A stretch of DNA of 64,000 bases, from positions 1-64,000 of the forward strand of contig JAUMWX010000005.1 in the NCBI GenBank assembly GCA_030529425.1, in the 5' to 3' direction. This document shows positions 50,215 to 59,990 of this stretch, one piece after another. Source of the DNA: Tissierellia bacterium (GTDB lineage Bacteria > Bacillota > Clostridia > Tissierellales > Peptoniphilaceae). Below the pieces are notes generated by a model. It had not been told where the DNA came from. It worked only from the letters and a program-made list of their open reading frames with translations, and made no database searches. Each line of letters begins with the position of its first letter. Positions within the stretch are counted from its first letter, which is position 1. The translations under genes and the position numbers were made by a program.

Positions 50215-50898
50215 ATGGAAATAATAAGAGCAGTAAATTTAAATAAAACTTATGGGAAGAATAATACTTTGGTACATGCTGTCAATGATGTAAATTTGAG
50301 AATATTTGAGGGAGAATTTGTTGCAATTGTGGGTGCAAGCGGTGGAGGAAAGTCTACATTATTGCATTTGCTGGGAGGCTTGGATGAACCTACATCCGGA
50401 AAGGTTTATATAAACGGAAAAGATATATATGCCATGGGAAATGATCAAAGGGCAATATTTAGGCGTAGAAATATCGGGTTCATATTTCAATTTTTTAACT
50501 TGATACCCGTTTTGAATGTAAAGGAAAATATTGAACTTCCGGCAAGTTTGGACGGGGAGATACTTGAGGATAAAGCTGTAGATGAGTTGGCTCAACAGTT
50601 AGGATTGTCTCACAGATTAAACCATTATCCAAATCAACTTTCAGGAGGAGAACAACAAAGAGTTTCTATCGGGAGAGCATTGGCTTACAAGCCTTCAATC
50701 ATCATGGCTGATGAACCTACGGGGAATCTGGATAAAAAGAATTCTTTGGAGATTTTGAATTTGCTGAAACTGTTTTCCAATAAATACGGTATTACGGTGG
50801 TAATGATTACGCATGATCTTAATCTTGCCGCTTCAGCCGACAGAATTATAAAGATTGAAGACGGAAGAATTTTGGAGGAAAAAGATGAAAGTAATTAA
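50215..50898 (+). CDS. ABC transporter ATP-binding protein (MacB/BceA type)
   Basis: This 227-aa ATPase has Walker A GASGGGKST, Q-loop FQFFNLIP, signature LSGGEQQR, Walker B IIMADEPTG and the H-loop THD. It is of the 3.A.1.122/134 (MacB, LolD, BceA) class. The start at 50215 has GGAGGG 5 nt upstream. The permease start lies within its last codons. With the two-component system in front, a peptide or antibiotic response module is likely. Confidence 0.93.
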   Translation: MEIIRAVNLNKTYGKNNTLVHAVNDVNLRIFEGEFVAIVGASGGGKSTLLHLLGGLDEPTSGKVYINGKDIYAMGNDQRAIFRRRNIGFIFQFFNLIPVLNVKENIELPASLDGEILEDKAVDELAQQLGLSHRLNHYPNQLSGGEQQRVSIGRALAYKPSIIMADEPTGNLDKKNSLEILNLLKLFSNKYGITVVMITHDLNLAASADRIIKIEDGRILEEKDESN

Positions 50899-53362
50899 TA
50901 AAATGACCTTTAGATATATTCTAAAGAGCAAACTTAGGACATTACTTACTCTTTTGGGAATAATTATTTCAATCTCAATGATTACTTCAATCGGAAATAT
51001 TTTGGTTACATTGACATCATTTTTTAAGGAAGAAAGAATTGCTATTTCCGGTAAATATGATTTTGAAATAAAGGATATAAATAAAGATGACTTGGCAAAT
51101 ATTTTGGCTTACGAAAATCTTTCAGATTATTATGTGACCAAAAAGGATAAATCCATAAGAAATGTATATGAAAAAGGCGGACATAGTGATTTTTCATTCA
51201 TTGATATAATTGAGGGAGATGCGAGGTATTATAACGGTAATTTCTCTTTAGAAATAATTGAAGGTAGAAAGCCCGAAAATGAGGGAGAGGTTATCGTTCC
51301 GTATGCTTCAAAAGATATTATACCCGGATTTAATAAAATTGGTAATTCGGTTAAGTTTAATATTTACGATATAGATGAATCGATTTTTAAGGATGTATTT
51401 GAAACGGAAACGCCGAATGACTTTAAAGAAAAATATTTAGTTAATTCCAATCATGATGAAACCTTAAAAATTGTAGGATATTATAGTTCAAATGAGATTT
51501 ATAGATCATGGTTTTCGAAAGAAAATAATGCCGATGTGAGTTTTTTGAGGTTTAATATATATAAGTTTTCTAAAATAGCCGACGATAAATTTGATTTTAA
51601 AGGTTTTTTTAACGACTATGGTAACCTCGAAGAAAAAAGAGAGCAAGTCGAAAAGATTGTCGGTAAAAATGTCAAGTTGAATGATTACTACATCCAAACG
51701 AATGATTTCAGATATCATGATTTTGGAGAAATTATAAATGGATTTTTAACAATATTGTTGGTCATAATTTTGGTTGCAATAGTGGTTTTTATCTACAACA
51801 TTTTTACTACAAATTATGTCGAGAGAATTAGAGATTTAGGATTGCTGAAAGTTGTAGGATTTACAAATAAACAATTGTTTTCAATGGTGTGTTTGGATTC
51901 ATTATTTTATTTTCTGGTATCTATCCCGTTGGGATATTTATCCGGAGTGATAGCTATGAAAATAGTTTTTTCTTATATAAACAGTATTTTGGCGTCTAAT
52001 TTGGAGGGAATATATTATCTGATTGAGGCTAAGACGGATTCCATGATATTTACGGTTGCGGCTATTTTGGGATTCATAGTGATTTTTACATCAAATATTT
52101 TAGCTTCAAATTTTGTTTTCAGAAAAAGCCCTATCTCCGCACTTCAAGGCAATGTAGAAGATAATCGGAAGATAAAGATTGACAATAGAAAAAAGAGAAG
52201 GTTGACCAAAGCAATATTCGGATATGACGGTTTTTTGGCATTTAGAAATATAGACAGAAATAAAAAGAGATTTATAATGACAACCATATCCGTTTCGATG
52301 AGTATCATACTTTTCGTAGTGGTATCAAATTTTACTAAAACCTTTGAAAACGGACTTTTCAGGATTAAAGAAGATTCTGAAAAAATATCGGGATATATAC
52401 GAATTGAAAGCGAATCAAGAGATTCTCTGATGGAAGATTTAGATAAAATCAAGGGATTAAAAGTAAGGGATGAATTGAAATTTTATACGGTTGATAATAT
52501 AGTAAGAGTTCAGGATCTTCTTTCATCAAGAACCGGAATACTTGTTTTGAGTGATGACGAGTACAGGGAAAAGATTGATAAGGATATCGATAAAATCCAG
52601 GTATATTACGAAGAAACAGGAGAGTTTATAAAGGGAACGGGTGTATTGTCTTTGGCCGATAGGGTCGACACTGAAGCCGAGTCGGAATATGAAACAAAAA
52701 GGGCGATAAATGTGAGATTCAGCGACAGTGAAAATATTGAATTTAAAAACGACATATATGGAGGACTTCTAAAAATAATGATGAGTAAAAGCAAGTTTGA
52801 TGAAATCAAAATAGCAGATAAATCGTATTCCGTATTTTCGTTGCAAAGAGTTGGCGGGGATAAGAGATTAAAAGACCAATTAAACTTAATTAAGTTTAAC
52901 CATCCCAAAATGATTGTAGAAGCAAGTCCTTTGCCTACGATAAAAATAATGAAATTGTTTGTTTACGGATTTATAACGCTAATTGCATCAATAGGAGCTC
53001 TTAATATTATTAACTCCACTTATAATAATATACTGACCAGAAGAAGAGAATTGGCATTGATAAAAGCAATAGGAATCGAAGAAAAAAGATTGAGGAGAAT
53101 AATTCTTCTTGAGAGTATGATTTCCGCATTTATTTCATCAATACTCGCATTTATTTTTTCTCTATTATTCACATATTGGCAATATAGAGTTCAGGTCGAC
53201 GCTATACCGAAAGGAATTGTACAGATTTTAATAGGATCATATATATTCCCTATGGGCTATTGGGCAATGGGAGTTGCAATATCATTTGTTTTGATATATA
53301 TATCCGCCATTATTCCTTACAATAGAATGAGCAAAGATAATATTACTAATATACTGAAATAA
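50885..53362 (+). CDS. FtsX-like ABC transporter permease
   Basis: This 825-aa protein is a type VII (MacB-like) permease, with an N-terminal helix (LKSKLRTLLTLLGIIISISM), a large extracellular domain (about 45-285) and three helices (FLTILLVIILVAIVV..). A second set follows, with a helix at about 465 (RFIMTTISVSMSII), an extracellular domain of about 210 residues, and three C-terminal helices with FtsX motifs (RRELALIKAIGIEEKRLRRI). It overlaps the ATPase by 14 nt. Extracytoplasmic domains probably bind substrate or the kinase. Not a Bce permease of 10 helices, but related. Confidence 0.9.
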   Translation: MKVINKMTFRYILKSKLRTLLTLLGIIISISMITSIGNILVTLTSFFKEERIAISGKYDFEIKDINKDDLANILAYENLSDYYVTKKDKSIRNVYEKGGHSDFSFIDIIEGDARYYNGNFSLEIIEGRKPENEGEVIVPYASKDIIPGFNKIGNSVKFNIYDIDESIFKDVFETETPNDFKEKYLVNSNHDETLKIVGYYSSNEIYRSWFSKENNADVSFLRFNIYKFSKIADDKFDFKGFFNDYGNLEEKREQVEKIVGKNVKLNDYYIQTNDFRYHDFGEIINGFLTILLVIILVAIVVFIYNIFTTNYVERIRDLGLLKVVGFTNKQLFSMVCLDSLFYFLVSIPLGYLSGVIAMKIVFSYINSILASNLEGIYYLIEAKTDSMIFTVAAILGFIVIFTSNILASNFVFRKSPISALQGNVEDNRKIKIDNRKKRRLTKAIFGYDGFLAFRNIDRNKKRFIMTTISVSMSIILFVVVSNFTKTFENGLFRIKEDSEKISGYIRIESESRDSLMEDLDKIKGLKVRDELKFYTVDNIVRVQDLLSSRTGILVLSDDEYREKIDKDIDKIQVYYEETGEFIKGTGVLSLADRVDTEAESEYETKRAINVRFSDSENIEFKNDIYGGLLKIMMSKSKFDEIKIADKSYSVFSLQRVGGDKRLKDQLNLIKFNHPKMIVEASPLPTIKIMKLFVYGFITLIASIGALNIINSTYNNILTRRRELALIKAIGIEEKRLRRIILLESMISAFISSILAFIFSLLFTYWQYRVQVDAIPKGIVQILIGSYIFPMGYWAMGVAISFVLIYISAIIPYNRMSKDNITNILK

Positions 53363-53418
53363 TTGTTATTTTACTTTTTAAGTGGTATAGTTTATTCATA
53401 TATATTTCAGGAGTTTAT

Positions 53419-54804
53419 ATGAATAGAATATTAGAAATTAACGGCATTATCAGCAAAATTGTTTGGGGCTGGCCAATGATTATATTATTGTTGGGAACGG
53501 GAGTTCTCCTTACAATAATTACAAAGGGGATCATAATAACTAAAACTAAAATAATTTTCAAAAATACCATAATGCAGGTATTTGGGAGAGGAAATGCTGG
53601 AAAGGGAGAATTGACACCGTTTCAAGCAGTTTCAACAGCTCTTGCGGCGACTGTAGGAACGGGAAATATTGCAGGTGTGGCTCTTGCGATAGCTGTAGGC
53701 GGGCCCGGAGCGGTTTTTTGGATATGGGTTTCAGCGATACTGGGGATGGTTACCAAGTTTAGCGAGGTAATTTTATCAATTGCTTATAGAATAAAAAATG
53801 AAAAAAACGGAACATATTCAGGCGGCCCTATGTACTATATATCAAGAGGGGCAAAGATGAAGTGGTTGGCTACTCTATTTGCGTTATTCGCATCTTTAGC
53901 GGCATTCGGAATAGGAAATATGACACAATCAAATTCAATTGCACAAGCTTTGAAGACTCAGTTTAATACTGATGAATATATTGTCGGAATAGTTATTACT
54001 TTATTAACTGCGGTTGTAGTTGTGGGTGGAATCAAGAGAATAGGTACATTTACGGAAAAATTGGTTCCGATAATGGCTCTGTTTTATATCATGGGGTCTT
54101 TGGCTGTAATATTTATTAAATTTAACCAGTTGGGAAATGCTTTCGGGTTAATTTTTTCAAGTGCATTTTCAGGGACCGCTGCGGTCGGAGGATTTGCAGG
54201 ATCATCCTTTATAATTGCAATTGAAGCCGGAATTTCAAGAGGAGTGTTCACTAATGAAGCCGGCCTTGGATCCGGACCGATAGCTCATGCGGCGGCAAAG
54301 ACGGATCATCCTGTAAGACAGGGAATGTGGGGAATTTTTGAAGTCTTTGTAGATACTATCGTAATATGTACAATGACGGCTCTGGTTGTAATAGTTTCAG
54401 GAAAATGGGATAGTGGAATAAAGGGGGCCGCACTTACAACGGAAGCCTTTAATTCGGTAATATCCGGTGGAGGTATAATCGTTTCCGTAGGGCTTACCCT
54501 ATTTGCTTTTTCAACGATAATCGGTTGGTACTACTACGGAGAAAGAAGCTTTGAGTTCCTGGTGGGCGAAAAATACTCAAAATACTACAAATATGTATAT
54601 ATTCCATTTATATTCGTGGGGGCAATCGGCGGATTGAAAGAAATATGGGAAATTACGGATACTCTTAACGGACTTATGGCAATACCTAACTTGATAGGAG
54701 TTGTTTTACTTTCAGGTGTGGTTGTAAGATTGGTTAAAGATTTTTTTAAAAATCCGGATAGAATTAGAGAATCAGAGGATGAATACAAGCATTTATTGAA
54801 ATAA
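53419..54804 (+). CDS. Alanine/glycine:cation symporter (AGCS family)
   Basis: This 461-aa transporter of about 11 helices has the signature AAVSTALAATVGTGNIAGVALAIAVGGPGAVFWIW-like segment near residues 75-105, and later GISRGVFTNEAGLGSGPIAHAAAKT. It is Na+ or H+ coupled and takes up Ala, Gly or D-Ala. AGGAG upstream. It probably forms its own unit. Confidence 0.94.
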   Translation: MNRILEINGIISKIVWGWPMIILLLGTGVLLTIITKGIIITKTKIIFKNTIMQVFGRGNAGKGELTPFQAVSTALAATVGTGNIAGVALAIAVGGPGAVFWIWVSAILGMVTKFSEVILSIAYRIKNEKNGTYSGGPMYYISRGAKMKWLATLFALFASLAAFGIGNMTQSNSIAQALKTQFNTDEYIVGIVITLLTAVVVVGGIKRIGTFTEKLVPIMALFYIMGSLAVIFIKFNQLGNAFGLIFSSAFSGTAAVGGFAGSSFIIAIEAGISRGVFTNEAGLGSGPIAHAAAKTDHPVRQGMWGIFEVFVDTIVICTMTALVVIVSGKWDSGIKGAALTTEAFNSVISGGGIIVSVGLTLFAFSTIIGWYYYGERSFEFLVGEKYSKYYKYVYIPFIFVGAIGGLKEIWEITDTLNGLMAIPNLIGVVLLSGVVVRLVKDFFKNPDRIRESEDEYKHLLK

Positions 54805-54872
54805 TATTTGAAAAACATCAAAAAAGAGAATATAATTACTAAAGCAATTTTATTATCGTGAAGAAGGAAATT

Positions 54873-56351
54873 ATGGATAAATATATCAGAGATACACAAC
54901 CCATAGAAAAGGTTGAGGACAAAAAGTCCGGATTGTTTTATGTTCTATACTTTTTGAATATAGCAGTATTCCTTTTTGGAATATATATATTGTTTAGAAA
55001 GAATATATTACCCTTAAAGTATAGAGTGATACTGACACTTGTATTTGTAATAATCTATATGGTTATTGGAAAAATATTGTTTGGAAAGAATTCAAAAAGA
55101 ATCTTAAAGTTTACAGCGGTTTTAATTTTAGTAAACATATTGCTTATTAACAGTTATGTTATTTACGGATTAAATAGGGGACTTTCAGTTTTTAAAAATA
55201 TATCTTCCGGGAGCAATGCAAAAGCTGAATATTCTTTGGTGGTAATGAAGAATTCAAAGTATAATACGGTCAAAGATTTAGAGGGAATAAAACTTGGTGT
55301 TCCGGACAATATTCAGGATGACAAGTTGGAAAAGGTTCTAAATCAGATAAAAGAAGAGACGAAAGTAGATTTTGAAACTGAAAAAAATATGGATTTGATA
55401 AGATTGGCAAAAAACTTACTTGACAGAGATAGTGAGGTAATTTTGCTAAATGAAAGTTATAGAGAATTCGTTGTAGGGAAATATAAAGATTTTTCAAAGA
55501 GGACGAGAGTTATCCAGAAGTTCAAAGTAGAAATCGGCAAGAAAAACTCTGTGCCCAGCAAGGATGTTAAATACAAAGAGTCCTTCAATATTTATATAAG
55601 CGGTATAGACACGTATGGTGATTTATCTACGGTTTCAAGATCGGATGTAAACTTAATTTTGACAGTGAATCCTAGAACTCATAAAACTTTGATTACATCA
55701 GTACCCAGAGATTCTTATGTGAGAATTGCGGGAGACGGAGATGACGAATATGATAAACTTACTCATGCGGGAATTTATGGAATAGACAGTTCAATTGAGA
55801 CTTTGGAAAACTTTTTGGACATCAATATTAACTACTATGTAAAAATAAACTTTTCTTCAATGGAAAAGATAATCGATATTCTGGGAGGAGTTGAGGTGGA
55901 TAATATAGAAGAATTTACCTCATTTGATGGACATTATTTTCCAAAAGGAAAAATAATATTGGACGGGAAAAAGGCATTGTCATTTTCGAGAGAAAGATAT
56001 GCTCTTGAAGAAGGAGAAATTGGACGAGGAAAGAACCAGGAAAGAGTTATGGTGGGAATAATAAACAAATTGACATCGTCTTCGATTCTTCTTAACTACG
56101 GTTCTCTGTTAGAGGTAATATCCAATTCGGTTGAAACTAATTTCAACGAGTCAAAAATTGTTGAATTGGTAAACGATCAAATAGAGACAAATGTGCCTTG
56201 GAAAGTAAAGACGACATATGTAAAAGGCGAGGATAGAATGGATTTGACATCTTATGCCATGCCGGATTATGACCTGTATATGTTGTTGCCGTATGAAGAA
56301 AGTGTAAAGGAAACTCAAAATTTAATCAAAGATACTTTGAATGAAAAATAG
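54873..56351 (+). CDS. LytR-CpsA-Psr family cell-wall glycopolymer ligase
   Basis: This 492-aa protein has a short cytoplasmic head, three helices (about 21-42, 46-66 and 73-92), an accessory domain (about 115-225, like pneumococcal Cps2A), and the LCP catalytic domain (about 235-400). The LCP domain contains NLILTVNPRTHKTLITSVPRDSYV, the Arg/Asp residues for pyrophosphate, LTHAGIYG and DILGGVEVD, then SFSRERYAL. It attaches wall teichoic acid or capsule to peptidoglycan. I prefer the ATG at 54873, as the GTG at 54858 lacks a site. Confidence 0.93.
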   Translation: MDKYIRDTQPIEKVEDKKSGLFYVLYFLNIAVFLFGIYILFRKNILPLKYRVILTLVFVIIYMVIGKILFGKNSKRILKFTAVLILVNILLINSYVIYGLNRGLSVFKNISSGSNAKAEYSLVVMKNSKYNTVKDLEGIKLGVPDNIQDDKLEKVLNQIKEETKVDFETEKNMDLIRLAKNLLDRDSEVILLNESYREFVVGKYKDFSKRTRVIQKFKVEIGKKNSVPSKDVKYKESFNIYISGIDTYGDLSTVSRSDVNLILTVNPRTHKTLITSVPRDSYVRIAGDGDDEYDKLTHAGIYGIDSSIETLENFLDININYYVKINFSSMEKIIDILGGVEVDNIEEFTSFDGHYFPKGKIILDGKKALSFSRERYALEEGEIGRGKNQERVMVGIINKLTSSSILLNYGSLLEVISNSVETNFNESKIVELVNDQIETNVPWKVKTTYVKGEDRMDLTSYAMPDYDLYMLLPYEESVKETQNLIKDTLNEK

Positions 56352-56378
56352 TACAAATCAAGTTAAAAAATAATTATG

Positions 56379-56418
56379 AGGAAGTAAAAGCCAATGAGCT
56401 GATACTTCCTTTTTATTT
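56379..56418 (+). terminator. Terminator after the LCP gene
   Basis: AGGAAGTA pairs with TACTTCCT, followed by TTTTTATTT. Confidence 0.8.
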
Positions 56419-56486
56419 AAATGATAAAGGTATAAATTTAAAAAGGATAAAGTAATCAAAAACAAGAGCGTTAGAAATAAAAATTG

Positions 56487-56526
56487 GCAGAATGTCGGAA
56501 ATTTTATTCCGGCATTCTGCCTTTAT
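56487..56526 (-). terminator. Terminator of rodA
   Basis: GCAGAATGTCGGAA pairs with TTCCGGCATTCTGC (one G-U). On the minus strand it is followed by CAATTTTTATTT. Confidence 0.85.
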
Positions 56527-56587
56527 ATTCGATGATTTTTAATTTTTTCAAATATATAAAATAACACTCCGAAATAATTTTTTAGTA

Positions 56588-57700
56588 TTAAAAGTCCAGA
56601 GCTTTTCTTTCGACATTTATTGAAAATATAAGCGCTATACATATGATGTTAACCATTTGAAAAGTTCCTCCATGGCTGAAGAAAGGTAGGGGGATTCCGG
56701 TTACGGGCATCAACCTCATAGTCATTCCGATATTTTCAAAAATATGGATAAATATGAGTGAAAATATTCCCACTGACATGGTTGAGTGAAAAAGCTGGGT
56801 AGAATCCGATGCGATTTTTAAGATTCTCCAAAGCAATAACAAGAACAAAACTATAGTTACCGCTCCACCTAAAAATCCCAATTCTTCAACCAATACGGGA
56901 AATATAAAATCTGTGTGGGACTCCGGAATATATCTATTCTGTGAAAACGGTCCCTGCATATATCCTCTTCCTCTCAACTGACCTGATCCCAAGGCAATTA
57001 TACCCTGCTCGGTTTGATAACCTGATCCGGACAGATTTCTTTCGGTATTTCCAAAGTCAAGTATTCTGTTTTTTTGGTATTCATCCATTCGGCTCCAAAT
57101 GATTGGAATCGAGATTGCCAATACTATTGTCGCCAATCCGATTGATATCGCTATATTTTTCCAACTGAATCCCGCTATAAAAAGCATTGTGATAACGATA
57201 AATACGAAAACCATACTCGTGCCGAAGTCTGGTTGTCGCATGATGAGAAATATAGGAACTCCCGAAAAAAACAAGTATTTTATAACAAACCAAATTGTGT
57301 TTATTTTGTTTCTGTTTTCATCCAAATAAATCGCCAAAAATACTATAAGGGCAACCTTAACTAATTCGGAAGGTTGTATATTTATAGGTCCGAATTTTAG
57401 CCAGGATCTGCCGCCCCAATCTTCCAAACCGAACCCGAAAAATAATGTGGCTGCGAGAGAGACAACTATAAGTGCGTAGATTACCCATTTGAACCTTTTC
57501 AAAAAATCCAAATCCATAAAAAGTATTAAAATCAACATGATAAAACCCGACACTGTTGATATCAATTGAGATTTAATTGTCGCTCTTGACGGACTGATAG
57601 CTGAATTCAGAACAATAAGCCCGAAAACTACCAATGAAATAAAAGAAAAGAGAAGAACTTTATCAATCTTTCTGAACTCTTTTTTCGATAAATTGAACAT
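56588..57700 (-). CDS. rodA: Peptidoglycan glycosyltransferase RodA
   Basis: This 370-aa SEDS polymerase has about ten helices. SEDS marks are WLKFGPINIQPSELVKVALIVFLA, the essential Asp in RQPDFGTSMV, and the C-terminal GIPLPFFSHGGT. Length and absence of FtsW-type extensions suggest RodA; the PBP2 partner is not in the window. It works in sidewall or peripheral growth. It is divergent from nth. Confidence 0.92.
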   Translation of the reverse strand: MFNLSKKEFRKIDKVLLFSFISLVVFGLIVLNSAISPSRATIKSQLISTVSGFIMLILILFMDLDFLKRFKWVIYALIVVSLAATLFFGFGLEDWGGRSWLKFGPINIQPSELVKVALIVFLAIYLDENRNKINTIWFVIKYLFFSGVPIFLIMRQPDFGTSMVFVFIVITMLFIAGFSWKNIAISIGLATIVLAISIPIIWSRMDEYQKNRILDFGNTERNLSGSGYQTEQGIIALGSGQLRGRGYMQGPFSQNRYIPESHTDFIFPVLVEELGFLGGAVTIVLFLLLLWRILKIASDSTQLFHSTMSVGIFSLIFIHIFENIGMTMRLMPVTGIPLPFFSHGGTFQMVNIICIALIFSINVERKALDF

Positions 57701-57773
57701 TAATAACTCCTAAATTTTTGTGCTATAATACATTATAGACTATTTAAAGAGATTAATAAAGTAAGGAAAAAAG

Positions 57774-58424
57774 ATGAAACGAAAGTATCGCCTGAACAAA
57801 AACGAAAAATTAGATGCTATCAACATAATACTTAAAACATATCCGGATGCAAAGGCGGAGTTGAATCACAGCAATGCATTTGAATTGTTGATTGCAACTA
57901 TATTATCGGCACAATGCACAGATGTAAGAGTAAATATAATTACAGAGGAATTGTTCAAAAAATATAAGAATCCTGAGGATTATGTTGATGTATTGACCGA
58001 GGAACTTGAGAATGATATAAAATCTTGCGGTTTATATAAGAGTAAAGCAAAAAATATAAAACTTTGCTGTGCCTCAATTATAAATGAATACGGTGGAGAA
58101 GTTCCGAATACTGTTGAAGAGCTTGTGAAACTTGCAGGAGTGGGGAAGAAAACCGCAAATGTAGTAGCATCAAACGCATTCGGGATACCTGCAATAGCGG
58201 TAGATACACATGTTTTCAGAGTGTCCAACAGAATAGGCCTCGCAAGAGCTAAAAATGTTGAAGAAACGGAAAGACAATTACAAAAGGCGATTCCCAAAAA
58301 GGATTGGACACAAGCGCATCATGCTTTGATTTTTCATGGCAGGAGAATATGTGATGCAAGAAAACCGAAATGTGATATCTGTCCGGTAAATCAAATATGT
58401 TTAGAATATGGGAAGATGAAATGA
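57774..58424 (+). CDS. nth: Endonuclease III
   Basis: This 216-aa base-excision glycosylase/AP lyase has a helix-hairpin-helix LAGVGKKTANVV with the catalytic Lys, the catalytic Asp in AVDTHVFRVSNR, and the 4Fe-4S cysteines C-x6-C-x2-C-x5-C (ICDARKPKCDICPVNQIC). It removes oxidised pyrimidines. It overlaps the next gene by 4 nt. Confidence 0.95.
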   Translation: MKRKYRLNKNEKLDAINIILKTYPDAKAELNHSNAFELLIATILSAQCTDVRVNIITEELFKKYKNPEDYVDVLTEELENDIKSCGLYKSKAKNIKLCCASIINEYGGEVPNTVEELVKLAGVGKKTANVVASNAFGIPAIAVDTHVFRVSNRIGLARAKNVEETERQLQKAIPKKDWTQAHHALIFHGRRICDARKPKCDICPVNQICLEYGKMK

Positions 58425-59644
58425 AAAGAATTGCTATAATTGGAGCCGGCGCATCCGGAATGTTTCTTGCAAATCTGTTAACTGATAAAAATGTAGAAGC
58501 GCAAGTGTTTGAAACGGAAGAAAAACCTTTAAAAAAATTGCTTGCATCAGGGAACGGGAGATGTAATTTTACAAATACAAAACTGAACTTATCAAATTAT
58601 TACGGCAAGGACAAAGCTTTGACGGAAAATATACTGAAAAAATTTGATAACTTTTCCGTTATAAGTTTTTTTGAAAAAATGGGAATGCCTTCTAAAGATT
58701 TGGAAAGCGGAAGGGTCTATCCTTCAACATTCTCTTCAAAAACAGTCTTTTCTGTAATGAATGAAAGATTGGGAGAAAATATCAAAATCAAACCGGGAAC
58801 TAAAATTGAAAATATAGTAAAAAATAAGGACGAATATAAGCTGACCGATTCTCGTGGGAATGCGTATAATTTTGACATTGTGATTCTTGCTATGGGAGGG
58901 ATTAGAAATGTAAAGAATGAATTTATAAACAGCAAAGAAATTCTTAAATGTTTGGGTCATTCCCAAACAAAAATGTTTCCGGGAATTGTACAAATATCAA
59001 CTTTTGGAAATTTTTCCAAGATGAAAAATCAAAAATTCACTGCAAAAGTCGACATTATTCAAAAAAATGAGGTGTTGAGAACTTATGTCGGAGATACATT
59101 ATTTACAGACTACGGAATTTCAGGACTTTCAATATTGCAATTGTCAAATGACATTATGTATGCTCTGCAAAATGGAGAAGTATTTTTGAAACTTGATATT
59201 TTGCACGAAACAAGATTTGAAAATGTAAAGAAATTTATATATGAAATAAGGGAAAGAAAACCTAAGATTGAAGTTGAAAAAGCCTTTGAGGGATATGTGC
59301 ACAGAGAAATTATAGAGTATATTTTAGATGAATTGGGAATTTCAAGGAGGCTTTATTTATACAAGTTGAGAGATAGCGAAATAGAGTCCATAATTAAAAA
59401 ATTAAAAGAATTCATCATTAAGGTCAAAGGTGCAAAATCTGATAAAGACGGACAAATTACATTGGGCGGAGTTCCTCTTACAGAAGTAAACATTGAAACA
59501 CTTGAATCCATTTTGGTACCGAATATTTATTTTACGGGGGAAATATTGGATGTACAGGGGGAGAGCGGAGGATATAATTTACAGTGGGCGTTTTCAAGTG
59601 CCTATGCCGTTTATTCCGACATTAAAAACAGATATATGATATGA
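58421..59644 (+). CDS. NAD(P)/FAD-dependent oxidoreductase (HI0933/BaiN-like)
   Basis: This 407-aa flavoprotein has an N-terminal dinucleotide fold GAGASGMFLANLL, the family motif KKLLASGNGRCNFTN, VILAMGGI, and the C-terminal TGEILDVQGESGGYNLQWAFSSAY that closes the FAD site. The start at 58421 is inside ATGA shared with nth. The family includes the bile-acid enzyme BaiN but most members have unknown substrate. Confidence 0.9.
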   Translation: MKRIAIIGAGASGMFLANLLTDKNVEAQVFETEEKPLKKLLASGNGRCNFTNTKLNLSNYYGKDKALTENILKKFDNFSVISFFEKMGMPSKDLESGRVYPSTFSSKTVFSVMNERLGENIKIKPGTKIENIVKNKDEYKLTDSRGNAYNFDIVILAMGGIRNVKNEFINSKEILKCLGHSQTKMFPGIVQISTFGNFSKMKNQKFTAKVDIIQKNEVLRTYVGDTLFTDYGISGLSILQLSNDIMYALQNGEVFLKLDILHETRFENVKKFIYEIRERKPKIEVEKAFEGYVHREIIEYILDELGISRRLYLYKLRDSEIESIIKKLKEFIIKVKGAKSDKDGQITLGGVPLTEVNIETLESILVPNIYFTGEILDVQGESGGYNLQWAFSSAYAVYSDIKNRYMI

Positions 59645-59734
59645 CGAAAGCAAATAATGCATCTTTCGTAAAATATCGACTTTATTATATAAATGGCTAA
59701 AAAACTTGTTTTTAAAAGAGCTTTACTTTATAAT

Positions 59735-59962
59735 ATCAATGTAAAATCTATGATTAAGAGAGTAGTCTAGATGAATTCTACAGAGAGGTTTTGGTTGGTG
59801 CGAAAAATCGATGAAGTATAGATGAAAATCACTTATGAGATGATTTGCTGAAATGGTAGGCAAATCCGTTAAATGCTGCGTTAAGCTAAGAGGCTACTTT
59901 ATGTAGTGAATTTGGGTGGTAACACGGATATTCGTCCCTGCTTTTGCAGGGGCTTTTTTTAT
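59735..59962 (+). promoter_or_regulatory. Ile-specific T-box leader of ileS
   Basis: Visible parts are the lower stem I with AGAGAGTAG, the distal GGTTTTGGTTGGTGCG region, a candidate specifier ATC (59828-59830, Ile) before the closing strand of stem I, GCTGAAAT, GCGTTAAGCTAAGAGG, and the T-box sequence GGGTGGTAACACGG (59914-59927). UGGU can pair with the ACCA end of uncharged tRNA-Ile. A terminator follows. Low Ile charging should permit ileS transcription. Confidence 0.92.
59935..59960 (+). terminator. T-box-controlled terminator
   Basis: CCCTGC-TTTT-GCAGGG is followed by a seven-T run, in competition with the antiterminator that includes GGGTGGTAACACGG. Confidence 0.9.
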
Positions 59963-59990
59963 TTATCCTTTAGGATGGAAAGGTGATGAA

